Below, in pieces: positions 18,472-26,925 of a DNA stretch of 64,000 nucleotides. The notes below the pieces were generated by a model, which did no database searches, was not told the DNA's origin, and saw only the letters and a program-made list of their open reading frames with translations. Source of the stretch: Holophagae bacterium (GTDB lineage Bacteria; Acidobacteriota; Holophagae; Acanthopleuribacterales; Acanthopleuribacteraceae); NCBI GenBank assembly GCA_029263455.1, contig JAJCXM010000023.1, forward strand, positions 1 to 64,000, given 5' to 3'. Position 1 is the stretch's first letter; each line of letters opens with the position of its first letter. The position numbers and the translations under genes were made by a program.

Positions 18472-19287
18472 TTAGGGTGTACTTGCGTCCGCGGTCGCAC
18501 CCTCTGGCGCAATCAGTCGGGACTCGTCGAAAGCCTTGTCAAAAGCCCAGTTTGAGACTTCGCCCGTCACCACCAGATCGTGGCTTTCAGACCAATACAC
18601 GTTGTACCTGGTCGGTACAATCATGCCGCTTACGCTTTGATCACCGTCCCAGATGAGGACGGAGGCTGGTGAAGAATTGGCGCCGTTCTGCATCATCGAC
18701 GCATAAGTCATTACATACTCGTAGCCTTTAAGGCGATAACTTTGGGGATCGATGTAGAGCGCGTAAACGTCGCCCGGTGTATCGCCCACCTCGGCTTCAA
18801 AGGTCATTTCAATCTTGATGTAGCTCTTATCGTCGTGTGGGATTTGGCCGTGGGTAGGTTTGCCCAAGATGACGCCCGGGTCCTGCGTCAACCACGGCAA
18901 GTTGAAGAGGTAGAAATTCCGCCAGGCAGAGAAACGGGCCGGGGCCCGGGCGAGGCCGCGCAAGTCGCCGGCACTCCACGCCTCTTGACCGTCAAAAGCG
19001 ATCTGACCGGCGCTACCATCGGGGTTAGGTAGCTTTGCGTAGGCGCGACGCGATTGGCGTTCCACGGTCACCTGCTCCCAGTATTCGAGCCAGTTGTCGT
19101 TGCCGACATGCAGTTTCAGGTGACAGTCGAAGCTGATGGATGGTGCTGCCAGCCAAGGCTGCATTCCGCCATGGGCATCTATCATTTTTGTGATGATCTC
19201 TTGGGTTTGTGGTGAAGCGTAGCTGGGTCCCGTTGCGGGAGTTACGGCAAAAAGAGCGCTGGACAATAGCGTTATGAAAGGGGTCAA
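18472..19287 (-). CDS. Exported DUF6503-like protein
   Basis: A 271-residue protein whose start is a TTG: a GGAGG box lies seven bases upstream and no better ATG exists. A signal peptide covers about residues 1-24 (cleavage near SYA). The body contains MIDAHGGMQPW, then alternating beta strands such as VTVERQSRRAYAKL and IAFDGQEAWSAGD, and ends with ADASTP. This matches the outline of DUF6503-type exported proteins, related to lipoprotein-carrier (LolA-like) folds. Residues HGG and the Trp-rich middle are typical. It converges on the diheme cytochrome and is divergent from the winged-helix/TPR regulator. The molecular role is unknown. Confidence 0.75.
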   Translation of the reverse strand: MTPFITLLSSALFAVTPATGPSYASPQTQEIITKMIDAHGGMQPWLAAPSISFDCHLKLHVGNDNWLEYWEQVTVERQSRRAYAKLPNPDGSAGQIAFDGQEAWSAGDLRGLARAPARFSAWRNFYLFNLPWLTQDPGVILGKPTHGQIPHDDKSYIKIEMTFEAEVGDTPGDVYALYIDPQSYRLKGYEYVMTYASMMQNGANSSPASVLIWDGDQSVSGMIVPTRYNVYWSESHDLVVTGEVSNWAFDKAFDESRLIAPEGATADASTP

Positions 19288-19490
19288 GATTTACCTCCGA
19301 GTTGAATTCGTCGATCGATCGACGTCAGACATTTCGAAACCTAAAGCCTGAGCTGGCTTTAAATCCTTAAATTTGCCATTCAATTTCGATTAAATTCATT
19401 CAATCAAGCGTTTGTGCACTTCAACGAACCTGGCCAGGTGACGTTCGTATACTCTATCTACACGCACTGAATTTGGGACAGGGATTGTCA

Positions 19491-21866
19491 ATGGTTGACG
19501 TCAATTGCATCCGCTTTGGAGCCTTTAGCTTCGATTTGGACGAAAAACAATTGTTCAAGGATGGGCAGGAGGTTGCGCTCCGTCTCAAGAACCGCGAGAT
19601 GTTGTGGGCGCTGATTAGCCAAGCGGACAGGGTTGTCGAGAAGAATGAGTTGCTCGAAACACTGTGGGACGGGACCGCCGTACAAGAGCAAGCGGTCGCA
19701 CGTTGTATCAACGAATTGCGTGCCGTCTTCAACGACGACAGCAAGTCGCCCACCTACATCAGAACCGTGGCCAAACGCGGTTACCAGTGGATCTATCCCC
19801 TTGATAAGCAGACGCCTGAACAATCGTCAAATGCCGCAAGTGGCATAAACAAGTGGGTTTGGGCCTCGTTGGTGACGTTTTCATTACTTGTTGCGATTGC
19901 GCTAGCCTATTTTGCCTACAAGCCAGAAGTGGCCGAAAGCTTGGTCGCTGAGAACGAGCGCGTTTCGCTCTTGGTTCTGGATTGTCGAAATGAAACCGGT
20001 CTAGCTGAGCTGGAGAGCTTGTCTGGCATGATCATTACGGCGCTGGAACAACGGCCAGGTCTCAGTGTGATGACACGTTCACGGCTGCTAGATGCTCTGC
20101 CAGCGGTGGGTCAACCTGTGTCGCTTCCACTCGATGAGTCGCAGGCCGTGAAGTTGGCATTAGAGACGCGCACACATGCGGTTGTTTTACCCACCATCCG
20201 CCATTTTGACGATCACTTCTATTTAGATATCAAAGTGCTTGATCCGTTAACACGCAACTACCTGTTTGCCAGTTCGCGTAAGGGTGGAAACATTCCAGAC
20301 ATGATCGACCGCTTATCCGAGGAACTGAATCAGCAACTGTTTCAAGGTTCCAGTGCGCCCGCAAACGCGGTGGCTGGCTTAACCACTTCAAACTTAAAGG
20401 CTTACCTTGTTTATTATCGAGGCGAATCATTGTCTGCCGAGGGCCGTGTCGCTGAGGCGCTGGCTGCCTATCAGCAAGCGATCGACCTTGATGCTAACTT
20501 CTCATTGGCCCACTTCAAATCTGGGCATACACTCTTCCTCAATGGCTTAATCAACGATTCTGGCGTTCGTGAACACGCTCTCAAGTCATACGAAACGGCC
20601 TTGAGCAAAGCGGAGAATCTACCCGCCAAAGAACGAGCCTTACTACAAGCCGAATACGCCATTGTCTCGCAGCGTGACTACAACGCGGCATTGGACATTC
20701 TTTCAAAGCTGGAGCAGCGTTTTCCCTTTGAAAAGGACATGTTGTTCTTTCTGGGTCAATGTCACTATCGAGGGAGTCGTCTCAAACAGGCAGAATCCTA
20801 TTTCAGTCAAGTCCTAAGCATGGACCCCAACCATGTTCATGCCTTGCGATTGATGGTGTGGACGATTCGTGAATCGGGCCGCTTTGCCGATTGCCAACCG
20901 TTGGCGGCTGAGTGGCACGCGGTCCAGCCTGAAAGCCCAACCGCTAAAGCTTTGTACGGCTGGTGTTTGGCCGTCAACGAGGATTGGCAAAGCGGCCGTC
21001 AAATCGTTGCCTCTGCCCTAGCAACCGCTCCTGGCGATGGCTACATCACCAGCCTGCTCTTTGGGCTCTACTTCAGTCATGATCGCTTGCAAGACGTCCA
21101 GCAATTGGAGATCGCCTATGATTTTCCCGAAGTGGTTCAGCTGTATTTAGGTCAGTACGGGAAGGCTAAGGACTTTTTTTCGCCCGACGCTTATGAGGCG
21201 CGACAAGAGAGCCAAGTACGACGTGAATTAGGTGACCTCACCAAATCGCTCATCGACTACTGGGGTTACCGACAACCATTAGGCTTGCAGAGCGAAAACC
21301 CAAAGCCGGTTGCTGAACATCTGGTTGCGCCCTTTGAGGATAAACTGGATGTGATGGCGCGTTATTACTGGGAACAACGCTTGATGTTGCAGGTAGTTAA
21401 CGGCGATGCAAAAGGCGCTCGACGGATAGCGGCTCTCAAGGGCTCTTTATTCGCGACCGATGAATGGCAACGTTTCGGCGATTGTATGTTGGCCATTGTG
21501 GAGGGGCGACCATTGGACGGCATCGGCCGTCTGCCCGCTACGCCCAGGTTCCGAACGCGGGTGTCGCTGCCCTTAGCTTGGAGCCTCTATGAGGCAGGCG
21601 AACCTAGTGAAGGCTTGTCTTTGATTGAGGAATTACAGCGAACGCCAGACGTTCACGTCGATTGGGCTCGAGCTTTGTTCTACCCCAAGAGTTTCTATCT
21701 ACAAGGACGCATTTACGAAGATCTGGGCAAGCCGCAAGAAGCCGCCGAATGTTATCGTCGCCTTCTAAAAATGTGGCAAGAGAGCGACGAGTTACCCGAA
21801 AAAACCGACGCCAAGTTACGCCTAGCTCGACTGACAGGACAAAGCCAAGCAACCGCCATCCGCTGA
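19491..21866 (+). CDS. Winged-helix (OmpR-type) / transmembrane / TPR regulator
   Basis: About 791 residues from the ATG at 19491, preceded by an AGGGA box; an in-frame TTG at 19473 is less likely. Residues ~1-95 are an OmpR/ToxR-type DNA-binding winged helix (CIRFGAFSFDLDEKQLF, the recognition-helix region RCINELRAVF, then YIRTVAKRGYQW). One membrane helix (WVWASLVTFSLLVAIAL) follows at about 122-140, so the DNA-binding domain is cytoplasmic and the rest periplasmic. The distal ~640 residues hold a TolB-N-like beta domain and many TPR units (VAEALAAYQQAIDLDANFSL). ToxR/CadC-like TPR regulators of this layout are common in Acidobacteriota. A decayed paralogue fragment lies at 8961-9231. Targets are unknown. 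Confidence 0.88.
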   Translation: MVDVNCIRFGAFSFDLDEKQLFKDGQEVALRLKNREMLWALISQADRVVEKNELLETLWDGTAVQEQAVARCINELRAVFNDDSKSPTYIRTVAKRGYQWIYPLDKQTPEQSSNAASGINKWVWASLVTFSLLVAIALAYFAYKPEVAESLVAENERVSLLVLDCRNETGLAELESLSGMIITALEQRPGLSVMTRSRLLDALPAVGQPVSLPLDESQAVKLALETRTHAVVLPTIRHFDDHFYLDIKVLDPLTRNYLFASSRKGGNIPDMIDRLSEELNQQLFQGSSAPANAVAGLTTSNLKAYLVYYRGESLSAEGRVAEALAAYQQAIDLDANFSLAHFKSGHTLFLNGLINDSGVREHALKSYETALSKAENLPAKERALLQAEYAIVSQRDYNAALDILSKLEQRFPFEKDMLFFLGQCHYRGSRLKQAESYFSQVLSMDPNHVHALRLMVWTIRESGRFADCQPLAAEWHAVQPESPTAKALYGWCLAVNEDWQSGRQIVASALATAPGDGYITSLLFGLYFSHDRLQDVQQLEIAYDFPEVVQLYLGQYGKAKDFFSPDAYEARQESQVRRELGDLTKSLIDYWGYRQPLGLQSENPKPVAEHLVAPFEDKLDVMARYYWEQRLMLQVVNGDAKGARRIAALKGSLFATDEWQRFGDCMLAIVEGRPLDGIGRLPATPRFRTRVSLPLAWSLYEAGEPSEGLSLIEELQRTPDVHVDWARALFYPKSFYLQGRIYEDLGKPQEAAECYRRLLKMWQESDELPEKTDAKLRLARLTGQSQATAIR

Positions 21867-22059
21867 AGGTGTTAGTTACGATTGCCTGAAGATCTAACCC
21901 CAATCCACTAAACTATTAACCTCGAACCTTACGTTGTCTCTACTGGGGCCGAATAGACACGCCTGGCGCGCGACGATGCTCGTTTAGTAGAATCGCACTT
22001 TTCGGGGAGTCAATACGTGACCTTGACACGGCATACACGAAAGCGTACGTTTTAACGAA

Positions 22060-22368
22060 ATGGCACGAATATTCACTAGCTTACTCTGGGTCGCATGCAT
22101 GATCGCTGTGGGGATCTCGGGTTTGTTCTTTGTGTTTGGGATGTCATCAGCCGAGAGCTCACCGCAGGAAGCGGTTGTTGCCTCCATTGCTTTGGTTATC
22201 GTTGTTCTTCCGTACGTGTTAGCGAGGTCATTTAGTGAAATGTACTGGCTTAGCTCTAACGGAAAAGACCATCGAAAACGGATCGAGTGCCCACATTGTA
22301 AGGAAAAGATAATTAGAGGCGCTGCTGTCTGCAGGTTCTGCAACATTAATCTAGAGTACGAAGATTAA
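22060..22368 (+). CDS. Small membrane protein with C-terminal zinc ribbon
   Basis: A 102-residue protein with two membrane helices (LLWVACMIAVGISGLFFVFG and VASIALVIVVLPYVLA) and a C-terminal zinc ribbon made of CPHC and CRFC. The helical part strongly resembles a family of short two-helix proteins common in integron cassette arrays; the zinc ribbon is an added tail. There is no clear ribosome binding site before the ATG, which is also usual for cassette genes. It opens the accessory island. The function is unknown. Confidence 0.75.
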   Translation: MARIFTSLLWVACMIAVGISGLFFVFGMSSAESSPQEAVVASIALVIVVLPYVLARSFSEMYWLSSNGKDHRKRIECPHCKEKIIRGAAVCRFCNINLEYED

Positions 22369-22511
22369 CCTTAGCCCTCTTTCGTTCGATTCGTAAATTT
22401 AGTTTCTAAACTGAAGTTCACGTGATATGACACCAATAACGCACCATGAAATCTAAATCGGAGGAGAGTTTTGGAATGAGGTCTAATCTTGCCCAGAGGG
22501 AATGAGCATTG

Positions 22512-22763
22512 ATGCCGATAGACTTGAAAAAACGAGCCGTCAAAGAACGCATCAAGAGTCTCGAAGATGCGCTGGCCAAAGCATATGAGTACCTGGATAA
22601 CGGCTCGCATGCACATTTTCACGGATTTCAGCCGTGGTTTATTCGGAAGTTTCGGGACGAAAAGGTGGCGCCTCCACATAGGGACTGGATAAAGAATGTA
22701 TTTATTCCAAGTCGCGAAAAGGCTATTCGTAAAGCAGAAAAGATACTTGATAGACTGGGGTGA
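22512..22763 (+). CDS. Small hypothetical protein
   Basis: An 83-residue basic protein (MPIDLKKRAVKERIK start), predicted helical, with a central HAHFHGFQPWF segment and a Lys-rich C-terminal helix. The ATG at 22512 is preferred over the TTG three bases earlier. A purine-rich AGAGGGA stretch lies some 14 bases upstream, too far to be decisive. No known family is recognised. It is followed by a hairpin that resembles a degenerate attC site. Confidence 0.6.
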   Translation: MPIDLKKRAVKERIKSLEDALAKAYEYLDNGSHAHFHGFQPWFIRKFRDEKVAPPHRDWIKNVFIPSREKAIRKAEKILDRLG

Positions 22764-22785
22764 ATTCATCATATATTTGATTTCA

Positions 22786-22851
22786 GTCTGGCAACAAGAG
22801 CATGTAGACCCGGATGCGGCAAAGCCGTGCCGCTGATGCAGGGCATTAGAA
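22786..22851 (+). other. Degenerate attC-like hairpin between two small genes
   Basis: A 66-base imperfect palindrome lies between small collinear genes. The ends read GTCTGGC and ATTAGAA, one or two changes from the integron core forms RYYYAAC and GTTRRRY. Inside, GCGGCA (22816-22821) pairs with TGCCGC (22828-22833) and GCAT (22800-22803) with ATGC (22836-22839). It ends 15 bases before the next ATG, as attC sites do. The cores are degenerate, so it may be inactive or coincidental. Confidence 0.3.
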
Positions 22852-22866
22852 GTCGAAAGGAATCCA

Positions 22867-23319
22867 ATGGGCAGTTCATTTGTGGGACTGAACGGCAAGG
22901 GCTTCTGGATGCGGGATGGTATTCTCGAGCTATGGTTACGTCTGCTGTCTTTGCACATTGAGGATTCAAGCGATCACAATTCGCCAAACACCTCCATTCG
23001 TAACCAGTGGTTGTTGGCTTCTCGCGGCTTCTTTAGTGGATGTGTCCCGACTGAAATGGAGAGTGCGGTCTCAACAGAGGAAGGAAAAGCGGTTGTCATT
23101 AAGGCAATCAACAGTCTGCTGGAAGGGTTGAAGGACGCGCCAGATCTATTGAGCAAAGATTTTTTGAACTTGTTGGGGTTTCAGTCTCCATGGACGATGG
23201 ACATTGAGACAGCAAGAATGGCTGAAGTGTGTCAGGCATTCCTGGATTTGATCGACGGAAAAATAACGATGGAAGCCAGAGACATGTCTTTCAAGCCTGG
23301 GTGTCGCACAGATCACTAG
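22867..23319 (+). CDS. Hypothetical cassette-type protein
   Basis: A 150-residue soluble protein beginning MGSSFVGLNGKGFWMRDGIL. The GKGFW-x-RDG-x-LE-x-WL opening resembles short hypothetical proteins I associate with mobile cassettes and possible immunity proteins, but I have no family name for it. The second half is helical (INSLLEGLKDAPDLLSKDFL). AAAGG lies 7 bases before the ATG. It is the last of three plus-strand genes in this part of the island. Function unknown. Confidence 0.65.
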   Translation: MGSSFVGLNGKGFWMRDGILELWLRLLSLHIEDSSDHNSPNTSIRNQWLLASRGFFSGCVPTEMESAVSTEEGKAVVIKAINSLLEGLKDAPDLLSKDFLNLLGFQSPWTMDIETARMAEVCQAFLDLIDGKITMEARDMSFKPGCRTDH

Positions 23320-23519
23320 CCACAAAACGCAACGGACTGACTATCGGTTTACCGCGGTTTTCAATTCCCGTGGCATAGCCGCATCGTTGTTAATCGGTTT
23401 GATAACGGCTCTTTCAGTCAATGTAGTCATGGTAGGTACTGAAGAAATCATCATGCAGAGAAGTGCCATATTTAGGCGGTTCAGCTGAAATCGAAGCGCC
23501 GAACCACAGTCCGGCTGGA

Positions 23520-23723
23520 TTAAGACAAAACTTTACGCATTGCCGAACCTGATGGACCGTAAAGGTCTAGAGCCGACAACACAGCACGCTCCTCGTCCGT
23601 TAACTCTACGCCTGGCGGGTAGCTCAGGGATTGGGAAGCTATAAAACCCATCGTTGCATCGACGCACTCGTCGATTGCCCGATGACATTCAAGCAACAAG
23701 GTGTGCTCCACTGCCTGACTCAT
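23520..23723 (-). CDS. Small acidic hypothetical protein, third gene of a minus-strand trio
   Basis: A 67-residue acidic helical protein (MSQAVEHTLLLECHRAIDEC). AAGGAG lies nine bases before its ATG, and the start overlaps the stop of the gene before it by four bases, so it is very likely translated. No motif or membrane segment is visible. It is the distal member of the operon 24180-23520, whose small size and coupling are reminiscent of immunity or modifier genes, though nothing in the sequence proves this. Confidence 0.6.
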   Translation of the reverse strand: MSQAVEHTLLLECHRAIDECVDATMGFIASQSLSYPPGVELTDEERAVLSALDLYGPSGSAMRKVLS

Positions 23724-23881
23724 GCTGTCACTCCTTTTTTATACAGACAGATCAGGGACCCTAAAACAGAGCTTGCAATTGCACCTATTTTCGCCAATTC
23801 GGCGTAAATGATCATATTTGGATCAATGGGAAGAACTCCCCTGCAGTCCGATTTCAGCAGCTGGTAATGTGTTCTTGTCAT
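23720..23881 (-). CDS. 53-residue single-helix membrane protein
   Basis: A short frame starting at 23881 with GGAGAGG immediately upstream and an ATGA overlap with the preceding gene. It encodes a polar N-terminus and one membrane helix (AKIGAIASSVLGSLICLY), ending KKGVTA. Its stop overlaps the next start. A longer open frame in the same register reaches 24103, but the ribosome binding site and overlap favour this short product. No family is recognised. Confidence 0.55.
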   Translation of the reverse strand: MTRTHYQLLKSDCRGVLPIDPNMIIYAELAKIGAIASSVLGSLICLYKKGVTA

Positions 23882-24180
23882 GGCCTCTCCAGCAAACGAC
23901 TTAGGAATTCTACGCCACCAACCCGATGTTCTGAAAGAATGTCGAGGATGACATCTCCGTGTATCGTATCTTCGAGAATAATATTTTCCTGGAACTGCCA
24001 AGGGGAACCCCGTTTGTTCGCCCTCCAGGAGGAGACAAAGTGGACGTAATACCTGGAGGAACTGACACTGCGTGTACAGTTTCCAAGGGCTTTGGAAAGC
24101 CAAGGGTATTCATCCTCGACATGCTTGGCGGCTTCGATCAACCAAGAAGGATCGTAGGTTTTGGAAAACAGACCGAACAT
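23878..24180 (-). CDS. Hypothetical protein, first gene of a minus-strand trio
   Basis: About 100 residues from ATG 24180 (MFGLFSKTYDPSWLIEAAKH); a GTG at 24192 would add four residues. It is soluble, Trp-rich and mixed alpha/beta (YYVHFVSSWRANKRGSPW, then FLSRLLERP at the end). The stop overlaps the next start. No clear ribosome binding site is seen. It resembles other compact island proteins beginning MF-x-x-F-S-K, but no domain is recognised. Confidence 0.55.
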   Translation of the reverse strand: MFGLFSKTYDPSWLIEAAKHVEDEYPWLSKALGNCTRSVSSSRYYVHFVSSWRANKRGSPWQFQENIILEDTIHGDVILDILSEHRVGGVEFLSRLLERP

Positions 24181-24269
24181 ATTAGCGCACACGACGATTG
24201 GCTAAGGTGCCGCAGGGCCTGTCGTACTTGGATGTCCCAGGGTGTAATCCGACCACACAGAGCGACAAT

Positions 24270-24776
24270 TTATGGTAAAAACCATAAGAGCCCTCGTTTT
24301 GAACCAATAAACGGATTTTTGTCTGGTGTGTAGCCTGCAAGGGCTTTTTCAACGGTGAGATCGAAGGAGTACATACCTGAATCCATTGCCATAGCCTGAG
24401 TTTTGGATAGACGGCGAACTGTTTTGTAGGTGGTGTTTGGATCCTGAACTTTGGAAAGAAACCAGCGTTTGGCAGTTTGACCCAGCTCATGTTCATGACA
24501 CGATTTTACTAGGTTTGAAACCAAATAGGCCATTGGATCCGGGACTCTGGTGATACGGTTAACTTGGCCCTCCCGTTTCGGCAAGATGAAGTCGGTGCAT
24601 ATATTGAAACCAGGCAATTCTGGCGAAGGCGCGAACCCTTCAATACGACTGCCATCACCGTGAAATACGTATACGATGTTGCCGCCGAACATGAATATCT
24701 TCGTGACCACGACGAGGCAAATCCAGCGATCTTCAAAGCAGATCTCAAGTACGTCTCCGGGGCTCTGTCTAATCAT
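24270..24776 (-). CDS. Possible Imm26-like immunity protein
   Basis: A 168-residue soluble protein. It opens IRQSPGDVLEICFEDRWICL, a pattern like the GD-x-(F/L)-x-IPL start of immunity protein 26 and related toxin-immunity families, followed by a beta-rich core (GGNIVYVFHGD) and a PxP-containing middle. The C-terminal third is basic. The likeness is short and judged by eye. No toxin gene is adjacent, so an orphan immunity gene or an unrelated protein are both possible. It lies 8 bases downstream of the DUF2314 gene, so the two are probably co-transcribed. Confidence 0.5.
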   Translation of the reverse strand: MIRQSPGDVLEICFEDRWICLVVVTKIFMFGGNIVYVFHGDGSRIEGFAPSPELPGFNICTDFILPKREGQVNRITRVPDPMAYLVSNLVKSCHEHELGQTAKRWFLSKVQDPNTTYKTVRRLSKTQAMAMDSGMYSFDLTVEKALAGYTPDKNPFIGSKRGLLWFLP

Positions 24777-24783
24777 TTCTTGC

Positions 24784-25371
24784 TTACGATTCCCCTTTAC
24801 GTAGCCTAGCCTGCGAAGGTGTAGGAATGACGGGGTTGTTAGACGTTTTCTCGCCCTTTTTTAAAGGCATGCCTTGCCCAAGCATTGGCTCCCAGGATGT
24901 CACGCCAACATACTTGTCATAGCTTGGCCACTCTTTCTCTGATAGGCGCGCCCGAGCTACGCGAAAGGTATACCCACCAAAGAGGTGCCCGTCGTTGTTC
25001 ACCATCCAGTCGAAGACGTCTTCACGGTGGAAGCCAAGGCGTTCGCCAACCTTGTGCCATTTCGAGAACTCAAGTGGTACCTCGAAAAAGAGGCCAGAAT
25101 ATATGCCTTCGTTGGCGTGGAAGTGAACATCGCTGAGCCAGAGAAAGAGGAACTGGTCCTCACCAAGTTCTTCGGACAGATCAGGATCTTTAAAACGGAG
25201 CTTGGCACTGCACTTGTGTTCGCCTATTCGTAGTACATGATTATGAAAGCGAGGCATCGATGCGGCAGCCGATACGTGTGCCTTCTCCATTTCTGCGTCG
25301 TTACCACTGATCGCTGTGAACAATGGTTCTTTCGGCTCGTCTGACCTACTCCGCTTCTTGCTCCAGAACAT
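24784..25371 (-). CDS. DUF2314 domain protein
   Basis: A 195-residue cytoplasmic protein with AAGGAG six bases before the ATG. Residues ~28-150 match the DUF2314 (YegJ-like) pattern: MEKAHVSAAASMPRFHNHV at the start, an AKLRFKD strand, an FLWLSDV strand and a conserved late segment GGYTFRVARARLSEKEWPSY. The first 27 residues are charged and probably disordered; the last ~35 are a Lys/Pro-rich tail. The function of the family is not established. It is followed at 8 bases by the Imm26-like gene on the same strand. Confidence 0.72.
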   Translation of the reverse strand: MFWSKKRSRSDEPKEPLFTAISGNDAEMEKAHVSAAASMPRFHNHVLRIGEHKCSAKLRFKDPDLSEELGEDQFLFLWLSDVHFHANEGIYSGLFFEVPLEFSKWHKVGERLGFHREDVFDWMVNNDGHLFGGYTFRVARARLSEKEWPSYDKYVGVTSWEPMLGQGMPLKKGEKTSNNPVIPTPSQARLRKGES

Positions 25372-25422
25372 TCAGACTCCTTGATTCGCTCGTCGTGGTG
25401 CCGATTATCTTGACGGTAGCTC

Positions 25423-25866
25423 CTAATCGAAAAACCATGAGAACGATGCTCTACCTACGGTACAGGGTAGCCGATAGTTGAGTTCTTTCAACTTGTTAGC
25501 TTTGAGGTTCGAACAATTAGCGCTTCCGATTTTCTGAGATAGCTCTGATTGAGTAAGAACCACAATCTCTGGATCTAGGGATTCAACGGCCTGAACTAAT
25601 GCGGGTTTGTTTACAAAACGCTGTGCTCGATCGGCACTATCACCACGCGTCATCACCGGACGGAAACAATTCATGTATAGGTTGAAGTCGCCATCCGAAT
25701 CGACGACCGCAGCCTCATAGTAGTTTCTGGGGTACGAATACCCACGAATGCTTTTGACCTCAATAACGCCCAAGCCTTGCAGCGAATAGAGTAAGGTCTT
25801 GAAGCGCTCAACACCCATTTCCTTTGCATCACAACCTGTGAATTTTGATGGTAACTTGTACATCAT
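25423..25866 (-). CDS. Hypothetical protein with a duplicated 5' end
   Basis: A 147-residue protein (MMYKLPSKFTGCDAKEMGVE) with a winged-helix-like N-terminal half (FKTLLYSLQGLGVIEVKS) and a mixed C-terminal half. No family is recognised. Its first 14 codons and the whole upstream region recur at 27521-27561 and beyond in front of an unrelated membrane protein gene. No ribosome binding site is visible before the ATG pair. The 5' end is therefore part of a duplicated segment that includes a divergent leader. Confidence 0.6.
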   Translation of the reverse strand: MMYKLPSKFTGCDAKEMGVERFKTLLYSLQGLGVIEVKSIRGYSYPRNYYEAAVVDSDGDFNLYMNCFRPVMTRGDSADRAQRFVNKPALVQAVESLDPEIVVLTQSELSQKIGSANCSNLKANKLKELNYRLPCTVGRASFSWFFD

Positions 25867-26010
25867 GATTAATATAACGGAGGTCGAATTTTAGCGGCTG
25901 TCGATTCCCGAAAGGTAAGGGTGGCAAGGTATTATAGATTAGACGTATCGTGCATATTTTGCTTCTGACGTGCCATGCCTGAACCAGGGACGCTTTGTAT
26001 TGGATAGGCT
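25826..26010. repeat. Leader repeat, copy 1 (uninterrupted)
   Basis: A ~185-base segment containing the first codons of the minus-strand gene at 25866 and the sequence upstream, ending in GGACGCTTTGTATTGGATAG. It is about 85 percent identical by eye to copy 2 at 27521-27673 plus 27911-27942. In this copy the junction at 25980/25981 reads ATGCCT-GAACC without interruption, so it represents the empty site of the insertion seen in copy 2. Confidence 0.75.
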
Positions 26011-26022
26011 TGAATTGTCACC

Positions 26023-26916
26023 TTAGGGTTGAATGGGGTACTTCCAGGATATGTTGAAGCGATCAACGTTGGTGTCTATGTCCACACGGCATGTCATCAA
26101 CATACGTACGTCGGCGGGCTCGCCACCTACAGTGCCTGCCTGGTACGTCCATTGCGCAAGAGCATCAATGAGGTGTTGGTGATAGGAAAAAACACCAAGT
26201 TCTTCGGTACGCGCTTCGCTGGGACGGATGATTTCAATAGTCCCGTTGGCACTAAAAACAACCTCAAAGGTGATGGCTTCGTTGATCGCACTATGCCAGC
26301 CTGAGTCACGTGCCCAATTAAACGGTTTCACTTCGTTAATTATCGTGGGTGGAGTCACGTTAGGTTCGCTGACCAAGGGAACCCTCGATGTTGGGTAGCT
26401 GCTTTGTGTTTGCTCCAGGAGATGAGGCATCACGTTCGCTACCTTTGTCAATAGAGAGAGATAATGGCATCCGGAAGCCAATGTGTAGCTTACGGCGATC
26501 CACAACACAAACTGGGGACCCCATCGACGGTGGGGTTTCCAAAGAAAACAAAGATAAACGTAGATGCAGCTTATAAACCCCAACAGGTAAAAGTGATTCT
26601 TTGCAACCCTATCTGTTGCCATAATGATTTCGTCGGCAAGAGTGAAAAGCAGATAACCCTCTCCATGGCTAAAGTCCAAACCTTTTTCTTGGAATGGTAC
26701 GGTTATCATGAGAAACGACCAGTCATATAGGTAAAAATTCCCAAAAAAAGTCAGTGTGAGCAAGAGCAGAGAGACGAGGGGAATCGTCGGCGATCTAGTC
26801 GATTTGTGACATGACGAGCAACGCATGTTTTCGGCAGCTGTTTGCGTGCCGCATTGTCGACAAAAGAGTAACCGATCCTTGTCTTTGTTCAATGAATTCC
26901 AAAACCAGCCCAACAT
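26023..26916 (-). CDS. Zinc-ribbon membrane protein with a TonB-C-like tail
   Basis: A 297-residue protein with a GAGGGGG ribosome binding site. Residues 19-36 form a zinc ribbon (CRQCG and CSSCH). About four membrane helices follow (IPLVSLLLLTLTFFGNFYL, FYLLGFISCIYVYLCF and others up to ~170). The C-terminal ~100 residues read ITFEVVFSANGTIEIIRPSE, then LAQWTYQAGTVGG, the pattern of a TonB C-terminal-like domain (an FxVxxNGxV strand and a W-x-Y/F-x-P-like helix end). It lies 9 bases downstream of the gene at 27492 and forms an operon with it. The role is unknown; the combination is unusual. Confidence 0.65.
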   Translation of the reverse strand: MLGWFWNSLNKDKDRLLFCRQCGTQTAAENMRCSSCHKSTRSPTIPLVSLLLLTLTFFGNFYLYDWSFLMITVPFQEKGLDFSHGEGYLLFTLADEIIMATDRVAKNHFYLLGFISCIYVYLCFLWKPHRRWGPQFVLWIAVSYTLASGCHYLSLLTKVANVMPHLLEQTQSSYPTSRVPLVSEPNVTPPTIINEVKPFNWARDSGWHSAINEAITFEVVFSANGTIEIIRPSEARTEELGVFSYHQHLIDALAQWTYQAGTVGGEPADVRMLMTCRVDIDTNVDRFNISWKYPIQP

Positions 26917-26925
26917 GTTTCCCCC

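Noticed and set aside
23320-23519. Possible further attC-like pairing (CAACG with CGTTG) after the cassette-type gene
   Set aside because: Only five paired bases and no proper core at either end.
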